From Budorcas taxicolor (Eukaryota; Chordata; Mammalia; Artiodactyla; Bovidae), in the NCBI RefSeq assembly GCF_023091745.1, contig NC_068912.1, positions 106,013,567-106,077,566 of the forward strand: 64,000 nucleotides of DNA, written 5' to 3'. The position numbers were made by a program, and so were the translations under genes. Positions 10,063-20,200 of the stretch are shown piece after piece. The notes beneath the pieces are model-generated. The model was given only the letters and a program-made list of their open reading frames with translations. It was not told the origin of the DNA and ran no database searches. Every line of letters begins with the position of its first letter. The stretch's first letter is position 1.

Positions 10063-10630
10063 CCCCCAAGCTAACAGTGTACTTGGTAAATGTGCAGGGA
10101 GGTTATTACTGGATCATTTTGTAGCATTTCCTTTTTTGGATGTCACTATTGCTTAGAAATTGCATCTTTGGGAAAGCTTTTGACATATTTGAGCCTCATT
10201 GTGCTCACCTACTTACATCTCCTTCCTAAGATTTATATAGGAACAAATGGTATAATTGCCTAAGCACTTTGTAAAGAGTAGCATGCTGTCCCATAACCTA
10301 TATGCCATGTTATCAAATCCATTATTTACTGACTAGTACCTATGTACTTGACAAGGAGGTATGAAAAGATAAAATACAAGGTCTGTTCCAAAAAGGTAGT
10401 TCACACACAAGTGAATCATATACATTGTGAGATCAGTTATGAAGACAGCAAGAATCCAACAAAGGGCTTGTACCAAGAGGAGAGGAGGGGCATGGTAAAG
10501 AGAGAAAGGGGGAATTATGCAAACTTTTAGAAAAATATCGTCTGATGCTCTTCTGGTTTGTTCATCTGGTTGACTGAAAGAAAACATGGATAGGGATGGC
10601 TGGAAAATATAACTATTTTGTTCTTTTTAA
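10063..10630. other. Intergenic, nothing recognised
   Basis: AT-rich sequence with only short open frames and no recognisable repeat. Confidence 0.4.
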
Positions 10631-10633
10631 AAA

Positions 10634-10913
10634 GTTGTTGAGTTTTGACTGTGCTAGGTCTTCGTTGCTTCTTGGGCTTTCCTCTAGTTCTGGTGAGCGG
10701 GGACTACTCTGTTGGGGGTGTGGGCTTCTCACTTGGTGGCTTCTCTTGCTGTGGAGGTGTGCGGGCTCACTAGCTGCGGCCCTATGCTCAGCAGTTAGGG
10801 TGCATGGGCTTAGTTGCCCCGTGGCATGTGGGATCTTCCTGGACCAGGGATCAAACCTGTGTCCCTTGCATTGGCAAGCAGATTCTTAACCACTAGACCA
10901 TCAGGGAAGTCCT
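10634..10913 (-). mobile_element. CHR-type tRNA SINE (long form)
   Basis: Reverse CHR: GTTGTTGAGTTTTGACTGTG through TAGTTGCCCCGTGGCATGTG, the box GACCAGGGATCAAACCTGTG and the head ACCATCAGGGAAGTCC. Confidence 0.85.
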
Positions 10914-10975
10914 AACTGTCTTGTTCTTGCAGGAAGGGGAGGTACGGCAAGTTGCTCAGGTGTCAATGTGTGCCG

Positions 10976-11175
10976 TGTGCTTAGTTGCTCAGTCGTGTCC
11001 AGCTCTTGCAACCCCACAGACTGTAGCCTGCCAGGCTTTTCTGTCCACGGGATTCTCCAGGCAAGAATACTGGAGTGGGTTGCCATTTCCTGCTCCAGGG
11101 CATCTTCCCGACCCAGGAATCGAACCTGGGTCTCCTGCAGTGCAGGCAGACTCTTTACCAACTGAGCTACCAGGG
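10976..11175 (-). mobile_element. Bov-tA SINE
   Basis: Reverse full-length copy from TTAGTTGCTCAGTCGTGTCC to AACTGAGCTACCAGGG, with the box GGAATCGAACCTGGGTCTCC. Confidence 0.9.
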
Positions 11176-11634
11176 TGTCAGGGATACATCTAGAACATGG
11201 AGTCTAGAATGCTGTTGGATATATAGTATTAAAACCATGTCAGGTCAAAATGACATACTGATTTAGGCATGACTGTTAATGATGTTAAACCTATAGTCTG
11301 CTTGTGACTGATCACAATGAGAATCTTTTCTAGAAAGGAACAAAAATTACTCAGGTAATTGTTTTACCATAACAAGTTAAACATAGGCCAGAAACCATTA
11401 AAGAATGGTAACCAGAAATTTTTTGGAGAAAAATATGGTTGTGACAACAGAATCATTACCCAAGACATCCTACACTAGATCTCCATTACATGGCACCTCG
11501 TATTTTACTTTCAAAACACTTGACATGATTAAGGTTATTTGTGCGGTTTGGGGTTTGATGTGTCTTCCGTGACTACTGTGAACTGAAGGAAGACAAGGAC
11601 ACGTTCATTTTATTCACTACTGCATGTTCATTGT

Positions 11635-11832
11635 GGGCTTCCCGGGTGGCTCAGAAGGTCAAGCGTCTGCCTGCAATGCAGGAGACCTGGGTTCAATCTC
11701 TGGGTCGGGAAGATCCCCTGAAGCAGGAAATGGCAACCCACTCCAGTACTCTTACCTGGAGAATCCCATGGACTGAGGATCCTGGCAGGCTACAGTCCGT
11801 GGGGTCGCAAAGAGTTGGGCACGTTCATTGGA
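11635..11832 (+). mobile_element. Bov-tA SINE with target-site duplication
   Basis: Sense copy starting GGGCTTCCCGGGTGGCTCAG. Perfect 12-bp flanks CATGTTCATTGT at 11623-11634 and 11833-11844. It landed in a probable L2 remnant (about 11540-11880). Confidence 0.92.
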
Positions 11833-11999
11833 CATGTTCATTGTATTCACTGCTTGGTACATAGCAGGCATTCGAGTATTTTTACGTAAATACAAAGTCC
11901 CCTAGAAGAATTCCAAATATTTTTATAGCCTAAACTGTTTAATCATCAAGTGCCTATTCCATTGGTGTGCTTGTTTCTATAGAAGTTTTACAGAGTAGC

Positions 12000-12205
12000 T
12001 GTTAAAAGAGGATAGGCGTTTAGGAGTCTAATGGATCTGGCTTCAAATTTTGGCTGTACTATTAACAAACTTTGTTACTTTGGGCAGGTTACTTGAGGCT
12101 CAGTATCTTCACTGGTAAAGCAAGAGTAATTCCCCTTATAGGACTACTGTAATGAGAATTCGGTAATTTGTGTAGAAGGTAAAGGCAACTATTATTTATA
12201 GTGAT
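12000..12205 (+). repeat. MIR remnant
   Basis: GTTTAGGAGTCTAATGGATC, TTTGGGCAGGTTACTTGAGG and CAGTATCTTCACTGGTAAAG follow the MIR core on the plus strand. Confidence 0.65.
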
Positions 12206-12246
12206 GTTTATGATCAAATGCTAGGTATTGCAGACTTCAATAGTAT

Positions 12247-12692
12247 CAGTTCAGTTCAGTCACTCAGTTGTGTCTGACTCTTTGTGACCCCATTAATCGC
12301 AGCATGCCAGGCCTCCCTGTCCATCACCAACTCCCAGAGTTCACCCAAACTCATGTGCATCAAGTCGGTGATGCCATCCAGCCATCTCATCCTCTGTCGT
12401 CCCCTTCTCCTCCTGCCTCCAATCCCTCCCAGCATCAGAGTCTTTTCCAATGAGTCAACTCTTTGCATGAGGTAGCCAAAGTATTGGAGTTTCAGCCTCA
12501 GCATTAGTCCTTCCAATGAACACCCAGGACTGGTCTCCTTTAGGATGGACTGGTTAGATCTCCTTGCAGTCCAAGGGACTCCCAAGAGTCTTTCCCCAAC
12601 ACCATAGTTCAAAAGCATCAATTCTTCAGCACTCAGCCTTCTTCACAGTCCAACTCTCACATCCATACATGACCACTGGAAAAACCATATAG
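12247..12692 (-). mobile_element. BovB LINE 3' end
   Basis: Reverse copy with the exact 3' end CAGTTCAGTTCAGTCACTCA, through the RMRWLDGITD-encoding part, and cut near CATGACCACTGGAAAAACC. A 121-residue open fragment remains on the minus strand. It is 5'-truncated. Confidence 0.9.
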
Positions 12693-12812
12693 AGCTCCTC
12701 AAAGAGAATCTAGTCTGAAAAACCCATTTATTGTTTGACTCCTCTTGGACTTCTGAACGCTGAGGAAGAATTGATCACAATGGAAGATATATCTCAGCCC
12801 TGCTTTAGTTAT

Positions 12813-12836
12813 CATCCATCCATCCATCCATCCATC
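12813..12836. repeat. (CCAT)n microsatellite
   Basis: Six tandem CATC units without interruption. Confidence 0.95.
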
Positions 12837-13496
12837 TCTCAGACATTTCCACAGTAGTGCCCTATTGACTCTGACTTAAAACACGCGGCAACTTGTGATT
12901 TATTTGGTACACACTTTCAAACCTTCACTAGGCTCTTCATTTTCTGTCAAATACCCAAAATCTAGAACATGGTTATAGACACTGAAATACTGGCTTTCTG
13001 CTGACCTATCTCATTTTCTAACCCTTTCCCTTTCCCTTACCTCTGGCTCTACTAGACTTGTCGCTAACACACCCAGCTGTTACACCACAAAGATTTGGCA
13101 CAGAATTGGATCATCCCAACTTCTCGTTTCTCCAGGTTTAAACATTGCTTTCTTTACGGAAACTTTTTCTGTCCTTTTTGATTCCCCCAGTCTGGGCATC
13201 TTTCGTAGCACTTTTAATTATTTGCAGTTTTGTTTAATGTTTGTTGAACAGGTTACCTTCCTCGAAGAGGTTCAGGCCCCCAAATGCAGGCCATTACAGA
13301 GTATATTTCTGCAAGTGTAGACCAAGCAGGCCTGTTAGCACAGTGGACCACTCTTTGCAGGCTGTTTTACATACTAGGAGGCCATGTCCCAAGTCAGGAG
13401 TATAAAGCCACATGGTCTCACAGGCTACAATGGGTATAAAGAGAGGACAGAGCAACTTCTCTTTTAGAAGTTTCTTTCAGAAAGAAACATTGAGAG
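12837..13496. other. Intergenic with probable L2 remnant
   Basis: Bases about 13040-13230 (TTTTTCTGTCCTTTTTGATT to GTAGCACTTTTAATTATTTG) look like an L2 3' region on the plus strand. Nothing else recognised. Confidence 0.4.
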
Positions 13497-13497
13497 G

Positions 13498-13623
13498 ATC
13501 CCCTGGCGGTCCAGTGGTTAGGACTCTGTGCTTCCACTGCTGAGTGGAAGCACTGCTGTGCTTCAATCCCTAGTTGGGGAAACTGCAAGTGGCCTGTGGT
13601 GCGGCAATAAAAAAAAAAGAAAA
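13498..13623 (+). mobile_element. CHR-type tRNA SINE
   Basis: ATCCCCTGGCGGTCCAGTGG start, a short internal repeat around CACTGCTGAGTGGAAGCACT, then TTCAATCCCTAGTTGGGGAA and an A-rich tail. Confidence 0.85.
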
Positions 13624-13739
13624 TCCTTTTCAAAGGTCACATGTTATTCACAGAAACAGTAATTTCTGTTTTCCATCTCTTTCTCAAATGAGGAACTGTC
13701 AACACTGGACGCATAACTGGAGTTGAACCTGCATGACTC

Positions 13740-13960
13740 GGAGTTGGATGTGCACGACCTGGCTTTTACCTACGCTTCCAACTTTATTTCCCACTACTCA
13801 CTTTCACAGAAAGTACGGCTTAATTACAAAACTGGAATTTCTGGTACTTTAAATGCCACCTGCGACTTTCCATCTTTCATCCTTCACGTTAAGTTCCCCT
13901 TCCTGTTATTTTCCCAGTCAGATGAGACGGGAAAGAAACTTAGCTCCACTTCTTCCTAAC
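13740..13960 (+). repeat. L2 LINE remnant
   Basis: TACGCTTCCAACTTTATTTC and CACTACTCACTTTCACAGAA match the usual L2 order (…CCAACCTCATCTC…). A 78-codon open frame across it is not a gene. Confidence 0.5.
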
Positions 13961-14255
13961 TTTTATCAGCTAGACACTGCATCCCTATCTTTTTAAGCTG
14001 TCAAATAAGAATACTAACAGTACTGACTTCATGGAGTTATGAAAATTCAACAATTTTATGTGAAGTACTAGAAAAAGTATAATTATCCTGCAATCTCACA
14101 GCACTTTCCACTTTGTATTCTAGGCCTCTGTTTCTAGAACTTTTCTGTGCCTATGAATCATCTGGAGATGTTACTGATTTTGGTCAAGAAGGTCTGGACT
14201 TGACATTCTACATTTTGAACAAGTTCCTAGATGACATCCATGCTGCCAGCCCACA

Positions 14256-14460
14256 GTTATTCTTTGATTCTTTGCAACCCCATGGACCGCAGCTCACCAC
14301 GCTCCTCTATCCATAGGCTTCTCCAGGCAAGAATACTGGAATGGGTTGCCATGTCCTTCTCCAGATCTTCCTGACCCAAGGATTGAACCAGTGTCACTGA
14401 AGTCTCCTGCACTGGCAGATGGGGTTTTTTTTTTTACCACTAGCGCCACCTGGAAAGCCT
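14256..14460 (-). mobile_element. Bov-tA SINE
   Basis: Reverse copy: GATTCTTTGCAACCCCATGG, GGCAAGAATACTGGAATGGG and a diverged box with a run of T at 14429-14437, ending AGCGCCACCTGGAAAGCC. Confidence 0.85.
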
Positions 14461-14999
14461 ACCCCAGCCCTCACATTGAAGCTCCATGATGGCAGACTCC
14501 TTAACAAATTCGTTGTTTTTATCTCCCCCAAATACCTGTAATTATCTTTAAGTATGTGTGTACTTAAGTGTTTGGTTAATGACTCTGTCCTTCAATGACT
14601 GTCCTTGCCAGTGCAGCTCAGAAGCAGGCAACCTGGGACGGAAGGGATAGGTTGGGGCTGAAATCCCTAGGAAGGCTCATCAAAACCTTTCTTCTCCATC
14701 ATTGCCCCATTCGCTCTTTCACATATGTGCTCACAAACATGGAGAAACACAGAAGCAGGAGAATTCTGGGTAAAGTGCAAGAATCAAAGTGTCTGGCATT
14801 CTCGATTTCTACCTATTAATTTTAGGGGGCACAAACTCAGTGCTTCCAGGTCTGGAGGACTTGGAGGACAATCCCCAAAGAGATATCAAGTAAAAATGAT
14901 AGTACTAAAAGCTTCAAAAATAACACTCTGACCTTCTGTATTATCATATAACTACACATGCTGGTTTTAACAGAACCTCATCTTTAATAAAGACCAAAC

Positions 15000-15118
15000 G
15001 CTTCCCTGGCGATCCAGTGGTCAAGATTTTGCCTTCTAGTGCAGGGAGTGCAGGTTCAGTTCCTAGTCCAGGAGCTAAGATCCCACCTGCTTCTGAGCCA
15101 AAAAACCAAAACATAAAA
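15000..15118 (+). mobile_element. CHR-type tRNA SINE
   Basis: GCTTCCCTGGCGATCCAGTG start, GTGCAGGTTCAGTTCCTAGT box and GAGCTAAGATCCCACCTGCT. Confidence 0.8.
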
Positions 15119-15339
15119 AGCAGCATTAAAATGGTCCATATTGAAACATCTTTTAAAAAAAAAAAGATCAAAAGGAGCAACCCACTCCAACTAGAATAGA
15201 AAATGCTTCTAGGATCATATTCAAGCCAACTTTCCACTGGATTCTAAAACTAGGGTTTGGTACTACTGTCAGTGGACTCACTTGGTCCTTCCAGGGTGTA
15301 GGAGTTAGGAGCGGTTGAATGAATAGTCTTTTTCTTTCT

Positions 15340-15456
15340 TTTGGCCAAACCACACAGCATGTGGGATCTCGGTTCCCCAACCAGGGATCAAATCTGTGCC
15401 CCCTGCAGCAGGAGTGCAGAGCCCTAATTAAACCACTGGACCACTGGGGACTTACC
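15340..15456 (-). mobile_element. CHR-type tRNA SINE
   Basis: Reverse copy: TTGGCCAAACCACACAGCAT, GGGATCTCGGTTCCCCAACC and CCACTGGACCACTGGGGA. Confidence 0.82.
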
Positions 15457-16369
15457 CTTTTTGGATGGATACAGTTGAGTCTTAAGATTAGCAGCTTTCT
15501 CTTGGTCTGGTCTAAAAATCTCTAGAATGAGGAATTCTTAAGATGGGGCCACTGGTTATTTCTCATGCTCAGACCACAGGTAAAGGACCTTTTGAAATGG
15601 TCACTTACACCTCAACACTTCGTAAGGCAGGAAACTGAAGCCCAGCGGGGAAATGAGCTCAAGATCCCAAAGAACTCAGTCAGTAGTGACCTTAGCCTCT
15701 AAGAAGTTCCACTGTTTCTGCCACTTTTGCTTTCAACAGAATCTTGTTTGAGAATCTTGTATCCTATTAAGATCTGAGCCAAGAAATGACTTCAGCTTGG
15801 TGGTGGTGGTGGTAGTGGTGGGGTGCTTTAAACGCTTAGGGTGAGGAGATGGTGGAATAAAATTCTTTAAGAGCTGACAAAACAAGATTTAAGGGCCAGA
15901 GAAAAGATCTTAAAATTTTAACCAGAGGCATAAGGGGATTTTAGGAGTATCTGTATCATTTCATTTTTAAATAATGATGAAGTGACTTCAAAAGAACAGA
16001 GAAGGTGCTATATAAGAAAACACTGCTTTTCTTATTATACATGGATGTCCCACAGTCCACTGAAACTTTAACAGAGACCAAACTCATCTCCTGTTTCTAT
16101 TCTCATCTCCCAAACTCCTTTTTAGTCTTGCCTCACTTGCTTGCATCCATCACTACAGAACCTTAAGTTTTCCTCAAAACATTTTCTCTACCCTCCAGTG
16201 CCTAATAATCCTCTTAAATTTCTCGATTTCATCTACTCGTCCCTCTGCCACTGTTTGCCTCTCACCAAGTTTGCCTCAATTACTTTAACAGTCTTAGATC
16301 TGTTTCCATTCTCAGCCCCTTAAATCACACTCATTTCAAGCAATCTACAGATTAATACGAATGTTGTTT
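15457..16369. other. Intergenic; (TGG)n and faint MIR, otherwise unassigned
   Basis: A short interrupted TGG repeat lies at 15799-15823, and a faint MIR may lie at 15600-15690 (GGCAGGAAACTGAAGCCCAG). No gene seen. Confidence 0.45.
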
Positions 16370-16640
16370 AAAATTCTGTAAAGGCTCTCAGCTGCCTATG
16401 GACTCAGGTCCACAGTCCTGTGTTCAGCTCAGCTGCTCCAGCGCTCCCCCAGCCTATCACATTATTTGTAGGTGCCTAGAAACATGGCTTTATTATCTCC
16501 AAATGCGTTGAGCCCTTCACATTATGCCTGGCATATCCTCTCCTTTCTACCTGAAAAACTCCTGACCATCCTCTTCCAGGAGCTACCTTGACTCCCAGAG
16601 TTAATTACTCTATTACTCTCTCTCAGAATTTTCTTTCCAC
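16370..16640 (+). repeat. L2 LINE remnant downstream of RLF
   Basis: AGGCTCTCAGCTGCCTATGG, TTCACATTATGCCTGGCATA and CTCTTCCAGGAGCTACCTTG are in L2 order on the plus strand. Confidence 0.6.
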
Positions 16641-16810
16641 AAAATTTTTAAGACAACAGTCATTCAAAAGGAAGCTTGATCTGAATGGTTTGGTTAATAA
16701 CCGGGGTAAAATATAAGTGCACATTTCAGAAAATACATGCACAATTCCAAGTCATGTGTGGCATGAAAACTCATTATGAGTAAACCAAAAAAATGGGTGA
16801 AAAATTGTAA

Positions 16811-16816
16811 TTTATT
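16811..16816 (-). terminator. RLF: Candidate RLF poly(A) signal
   Basis: AATAAA on the minus strand lies about 445 nt past the RLF stop codon and is followed by a T/G-rich stretch, as expected for a cleavage region. An ATTAAA near 17046-17051 is a nearer but weaker alternative. Which one is used cannot be told from sequence alone. Confidence 0.5.
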
Positions 16817-17260
16817 GAAACTCAACTCAAAAAATATAAGATGCTGTAGTGTACAATATATTACACAAAGCACCCTCAGGCGCACATTCAAGTCAAGTAA
16901 GAACTCCATACCCCTTTCCCCAGCCCTCCCACCCTGGGGTCTTAGTATCTGTTCCATACACAATCATGCACACTTAATTTGGAAAAGGAAGCCCCGATAT
17001 ATTTTGATGTATTAATTAGCACCAAACAAGAATACAGTTCCATTTTTTAATAAACAAAACAAAAAACCCAATCAATAAACCAACTGGAGAGCTAATGGAC
17101 TCAGCCAATACTGCTGACATAGATATTATACATTCATGTAAATACACAGCCTATTCTACCCTAAACGACGGTGTGGCTGGTTCTCAGCCTTTGTTCAAGT
17201 TGGCAATTGTCCCCATGTTGCAGTGCTGGAGCCAGTCTGTTTCTAAAACAAAATTGCTAT

Positions 17261-20200
17261 TTAAGAACTTCCTACACAAAGCTCATCTGTCTTTTTTGTT
17301 GGAAATAAGTCTAAAATTGGTGTGGAAAACTTAGATCTTTCAAGGACAACCACTGGCCGAAGATAATGAAGCTGTTTTAAGGCAAGTTCTCCACAGTCTG
17401 TTAATGCTTTGTCCAATACGACCCTCAGGTTTTCCAAGGAGGGAACTGTTGTCGTCTCAGCTACTATTAAAGGTGGGATTGCAGTCAGGTTCTCATGAAT
17501 TGAAGAGTCACTGGAAGAATGAGGTATGTCAACTTCAGGGTCATTGTCATTCACCATATTATTTGCCATAACACTCCCTGTTAAGTCATTACAGGGTTGT
17601 GAAGAATTACTTAATGTTAAGTGCTCTGAAGGCTCCCAATCATCAAAATCATCTTCTTTCTCTTCACTTTCCTGAATAAATTTCAGAAATGAAGATTCAA
17701 ATCCCATAGGTTTATAAGTCTTCAAATCAAATGACCTGGACTGTGGATGCTTCCTGAAATTCTCTTTTGGAACATGGGTTGAATTTTTTACAGTGTTTTC
17801 TTGCCCTGAACTTTGCTGCCCAGTTTCTGAGTCTTTGATCCTTGGTAAAGGCAGCTGGAAACTTGTGAAATAAGTCCCACTCTCAGTCCCATCAGGATTA
17901 GGTATAGAATTTTCTATTTTACAAGGAGGAGGCTGAACTATATTACATTGTTCCAAAGAAGTGGTTTCTGAACTGTGGTTACATTTCAGAGTTCCCCTGT
18001 AGAGCAGAGAATCCGCATCAAAAACTGGGCTGCTCTCTGTACATCCTTTCTGGCCTCCATCCCTTTCGCCTGGATGAAGGGGGTCAGCGGTCTGGACAGG
18101 CACGCTAGTGTCACCTGGGGAATGGCTGTGCTGTGTGAGCTCTGACTCACAGCTTCTATCTTCTTCCTTCTTTATATAGGGCTCTGCTTCAGAAGGGGGC
18201 TCCTCCTTAATTTTGGTACCGTACTTAACACACATGACAAGGTTTTCCATCTGTTGCTCTAGGTAGGCACTACTCATCTGATGGGTGCGTTTGTAATGCC
18301 TCACTATGCTGCTCTCCAACTTCACCACGGACAAGCATCCTTGAACCATGCAGGGGTACTGTGTGTGCTCAGAATGCTCCACACACATATGGAGGGCTTC
18401 AGCTCTCGTTTTAAAACTAATTGGAGCTTTCTTGTCTTTGATTAAGCCACACTTTTTAGCCTTGGCATTAAACGATCTTCTGGTCGTCTGATGTTCATGC
18501 CCCTGAGGATGAGCTGTTTGACACACCTTTTCACTCCGTAGTAGCCTTTCATTTGCCACTTTCTGGCTTCTAAACAGATCATCGTAATAGTCCTTATGTC
18601 GGTAATATACATGTTGAGAATAATTACTGCGATGGGTGAAAATCTGGCCACAGCCATTAAGATCACAATGAATTTCATAGTCTGAATGTATTTCTCCTTC
18701 AATGTTATGCTGTTCCATCAAGTGGTGCTTCAACTTGCTGAATGTATAAAACACAGCAGGGCACTGAGGCTGGTTACAGGAAAATCTGGCCGCTGACTCA
18801 GCTTCAGAAAGCACTTTCGGCTCTTCAATGTGGTCTAGGTTATGAGAGTCACTACAGTGCTTCGCAAGAGCTTTGGAACACAGGAAGCGTTTGTTACATT
18901 CCTTATATTTGCAGGCAAATATCTTTTTACATTTGACAAGTTCCCTTTTGGTTCTCGCTTTGTCTTTCTCTAAACATAACTGCTCTTTGTTGTACTGATG
19001 TACAGTCCTGTAATGGCGAATCAAGCCTTTGAGATTGGTGAAGGAGGAGTTGCAAGTTTTATGAATACAATGGAATGGTTTGTGGTATTTATTCAAAATG
19101 TAGCAGAGATTTCCTTTAGCAACAGTTCTCCTGCTACCTCTGCCCTCTCTTCCTTCTCCTTCTTCTCTATGGCTGCCTATTGGTGATGAGAGATCAGATA
19201 TTTTACTTTCTGTTTCTTCACAGGATGACTCCAAATCTGTTTCCGAACTGCACTCATCCTTTTTAGGATGACAGTGTGGCTTCTCAGAGTTACCACTGGG
19301 ATCACCTCCAAGTTCTGCAGGACAATCAACTTTCAACCTCTCTACTGAGCATGGGCCTTCATGATCACATTTTTCATTATCTAATAGTTTTTGAGTTACT
19401 CTGTCGCTGCCAATTTGATGTTTATTTTTATAATGAATCCTAAGGTGTGTTTTTCTCGTAAATGACCTTTGGCAAATATGACACTGGAACGGGGAATACC
19501 GATGTTGAAACATGGTTAACTGAAGGACTTTTTCTTTTGAATAATTATGCTTTTTAAGATAATGCATTAACAAAGCCTCTCTAGTCACAAATTCATATTT
19601 GCATCCTTGAAGCTCGCAGAAAAAAGGCTTGGCTGCCAACTGCGCCAGGTACTGACTTGGCATATTTTCATCTTGATTCTGAAAATTAAGATCTGAGATT
19701 GTAGCTGAAACTGCTTGAAGAGACTTAGCACCACTGGATGGGTACCCCTGCAATGACCCTGAGAAAGATCCATGGGTTATTGAGTTTTTCAAGCTTAAAT
19801 GTTTCAAGCGTAACAGAAGTTCCAACATGGTATCCTCTGTACAGGGCCTTTTAGATGCACAGATGGAGGCTTCTGAGGAATAGCCTTGATGTTCTCGTTT
19901 ACATTTAGTATGGATGTTGTGATCCAGACCTTCATCCGGGGAGTCACTGTTTGTGTCTGAGCTGGGTTTAGGTTCTGTATCAAACTTTTCAGTCGCTGGA
20001 TTGTGTTCATTACCCAAACAGGGAAAGAGATCCTTTGTCTTTACCTTTTTGGGTTTGAAATGGTATGGATGAACCTTCCTTAGGTGCTTCTGCATGCCTC
20101 TTGCGTTTTTGTATGTGGAACCACAGCCATCAAAACCACAGGTAAACTTAGTCCCATCAAAACAAACTGCTACATTGGAACATTTCTCCTTTAAACTGGA

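Noticed and set aside
11100..11165. tRNA-like B-box sequences at this and many other sites
   Set aside because: They are the tRNA-derived heads of Bov-tA and CHR SINEs; no full tRNA fold with anticodon stem is present.
13723..13959. 78-codon open frame on the plus strand downstream of RLF
   Set aside because: The sequence follows L2 LINE order and has no similarity I can name to a protein.
18442..18702. Open frames in other frames across the RLF terminal exon
   Set aside because: They are shadows of the long RLF reading frame, which alone carries the zinc-finger pattern.
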